A stretch of 25,049 bases of DNA from Acholeplasmatales bacterium (GTDB taxonomy: Bacteria > Bacillota_I > Bacilli_A > Acholeplasmatales > Anaeroplasmataceae), in assembly GCA_017388605.1 (NCBI GenBank), contig JAFPIE010000217.1, positions 1-25,049 on the forward strand. The letters run 5' to 3'. The position numbers and the translations under genes were made by a program. Below are positions 23,879 through 25,049 of this stretch, one piece after another. Below the pieces are notes generated by a model that made no database searches, was not told where the DNA came from, and saw only the letters and a program-made list of their open reading frames with translations. Positions within the stretch are counted from its first letter, which is position 1. Each line of letters begins with the position of its first letter.

Positions 23879-24621
23879 ATATTTTTTTTGTATATTTCTA
23901 ATAATCCATCTAGGGTTAAATTGTCCTTTTGGTAAATCTTATGTCTACATAAAGGAACAATTAATCTAGATAATCCACCAGTTGCAATAACTGGAATTTC
24001 AGGATTATGGATTTCTTCTATGATTCTATCGATCATTCCATCCACCTGTGCTGCAGCGCCATAGACTACACCAGATTGAATACATGCAATCGTATTTGTG
24101 CCAATAGCCTTCTTTGGAGTAACAAGCTCAACATTAGGTAATAATGCTGCACTAGAAACTAAGGATTTTAGTGAAATCGATACACCAGGTGCGATACTAC
24201 AGCCTAGGAAGGTTTGATTCTTAAAATAGATGTATTTTGTTGCCGTTCCTAAATCGACAATGATGACCTCATTATAGAAGGGTAAGGCACCGGCACAATC
24301 ACAGATCATGTCAGCACCTACCGTCTTTGGATCATCGACCTTAAGTGAAACTCCAGTTTTAATACCAGGACCTATTATTTTAGCATCAATACCATAGTAG
24401 GATTGAAATACCTTCTTTAGGGCACTTGTTACAATAGGAACAACACTTGAAATCATTACATCCTCAATTTCATAGGAGTTTAGCATGGTTCTTATTAAAA
24501 GATAATATTCATCACTCGTTTTATCGGTAAAGGTTTTTAATCTAAATGTATTGCTTATGGTTTTTTTGTCTGAAAACCCAAACACGATATTTGAATTTCC
24601 TATATCTACTAATAATACCAT
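23869..24621 (-). CDS. coaX: Type III pantothenate kinase, 250 aa
   Basis: The enzyme phosphorylates pantothenate, the first step of coenzyme A synthesis. Signatures of the ASKHA-fold CoaX group: DIGNSN (6-11, phosphate loop), SSVVP (58-62), GPGIKTG (84-90), GAD (102-104), DLGTAT (123-128) and ATGG (213-216). After GAD most family members have Arg; here it is Met105. Overall length is normal and other motifs are intact, so activity is likely. I choose ATG at 24621, four bases after GGAGGT, over an in-frame GTG at 24633, which precedes the ribosome binding site. It is 13 bases after an ECF-type transporter gene, which fits vitamin uptake followed by trapping. Confidence 0.92.
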   Translation of the reverse strand: MVLLVDIGNSNIVFGFSDKKTISNTFRLKTFTDKTSDEYYLLIRTMLNSYEIEDVMISSVVPIVTSALKKVFQSYYGIDAKIIGPGIKTGVSLKVDDPKTVGADMICDCAGALPFYNEVIIVDLGTATKYIYFKNQTFLGCSIAPGVSISLKSLVSSAALLPNVELVTPKKAIGTNTIACIQSGVVYGAAAQVDGMIDRIIEEIHNPEIPVIATGGLSRLIVPLCRHKIYQKDNLTLDGLLEIYKKNMAA

Positions 24622-24634
24622 ATATACCTCCACA

Positions 24635-25049
24635 TTAAGCTTCTACAATTTCTTCAGTATCCACTGCTTCATCAAGAGAATTCTCGCTAGAATACTTCTT
24701 TAAATAATCAACGAAGCCTAAATCATAATTTCTAGTTAAAGTCTTTGTTAATGTTGCAAGAGCAGGTGCAAATAGAATATTTACGGCAAGCTCTACTAAG
24801 AATACAATCCATACTGCAGCAGCTGTAGCAACAAAGGTTGGACCATATGCACTACCTGTCATAATATAGATTAATACTCCATATAATAATAGGAAAGTTC
24901 CTGTATTTACAATAGGAGCAATAATTGCGGCTGCATAGATTGCAACATAATAATTCTTCTTAAATAATAGCTTAAATGCTAAGCCAGATAAGAATCCAGC
25001 TAAGCCAGTCTTAGCTAAGCATAATACGATAGCCAAGATGGTCATATAC
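24635..25049 (-). CDS. ECF transporter S-component-like membrane protein, C-terminal part (possible pantothenate carrier)
   Basis: The frame is open to the window edge, so the N-terminus is missing; an internal ATG at 25045 is unlikely to be the true start because the membrane domain is already under way there. The visible part has an A-K-T-G-L-A-G-F-L-S-G-L segment, the KKNYYVAIYAAAIIAPIVNTGTFLL helix typical of small substrate-binding components of energy-coupling factor transporters, and a hydrophobic helix near 75-96. An acidic soluble tail (SLDEAVDTEEIVEA) ends it. The position just before coaX suggests pantothenate (PanT-like), but substrate assignment rests on context. The shared EcfA and EcfT subunits are not here. 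Confidence 0.7.
   Translation of the reverse strand, partial: YMTILAIVLCLAKTGLAGFLSGLAFKLLFKKNYYVAIYAAAIIAPIVNTGTFLLLYGVLIYIMTGSAYGPTFVATAAAVWIVFLVELAVNILFAPALATLTKTLTRNYDLGFVDYLKKYSSENSLDEAVDTEEIVEA

Overview
This is an AT-rich window from a low-GC Gram-positive-type bacterium (Bacillota, Bacilli/Erysipelotrichia-like; an inference from gene families and signals, not from a marker gene). Shine-Dalgarno sequences are strong (AGGAGG, AAAGGTGAT). Genes are tightly packed, intrinsic terminators are frequent, and TGA works as a stop: aroB ends in a TGA that overlaps the aroA start as ATGA. I see no mobile element, phage gene, CRISPR array, tRNA or rRNA. The content is mostly core and central metabolism. 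The most distinctive parts are regulatory RNA and DNA elements plus a few poorly described surface or membrane proteins.

Layout. 1-1151 (minus): the start of a multi-pass membrane protein cut by the window edge, and a divergent flavodoxin-like protein. 1246-2040 (plus): an alpha/beta esterase. 2074-4369 (minus): an NfnS-NfnL pair, predicted to exchange electrons between NADH, ferredoxin and NADPH. 4476-8874 (minus): an aromatic amino acid operon tyrA-aroB-aroA-chorismate mutase-aroC, led by a promoter and an 18-bp operator-like palindrome. 8995-10727 (minus): nfo and a DegV-family gene. 10818-13172 (minus): the glycolytic pair pfkA-pyk. 13397-14320 (plus): a DHH phosphoesterase. 14356-16545 (minus): a YtxK-like methyltransferase followed by ackA. 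16619-17308 (minus): a UPF0126 membrane protein. 17646-19004 (plus): NADP-type glutamate dehydrogenase. 19050-19982 (minus): cysK. 20049-21521 (minus): a lipoprotein with Cys-rich repeats and a transglutaminase-like domain. 21628-25049 (minus): an ECF S-component (partial), coaX, a membrane-anchored hydrolase, a tail-anchored protein, and mntP behind a manganese (yybP-ykoY) riboswitch.

How the genes may work together (inference). PfkA, Pyk and AckA give a fermentative glycolysis-to-acetate route. NfnSL can adjust the NADPH pool that glutamate dehydrogenase and biosynthesis use. The aro operon holds the middle and late shikimate steps and the tyrosine branch, but aroE, aroK, DAHP synthase and prephenate dehydratase must lie elsewhere. 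The S-component and CoaX form a plausible pantothenate uptake and phosphorylation unit for coenzyme A. MntP is predicted to export manganese when its leader RNA senses it.

Nothing here amounts to a clearly new system. The best leads are the intercistronic manganese riboswitch, the tyrA palindrome, the palindromes in the 336-base gap before gdhA, and the transglutaminase-like lipoprotein.
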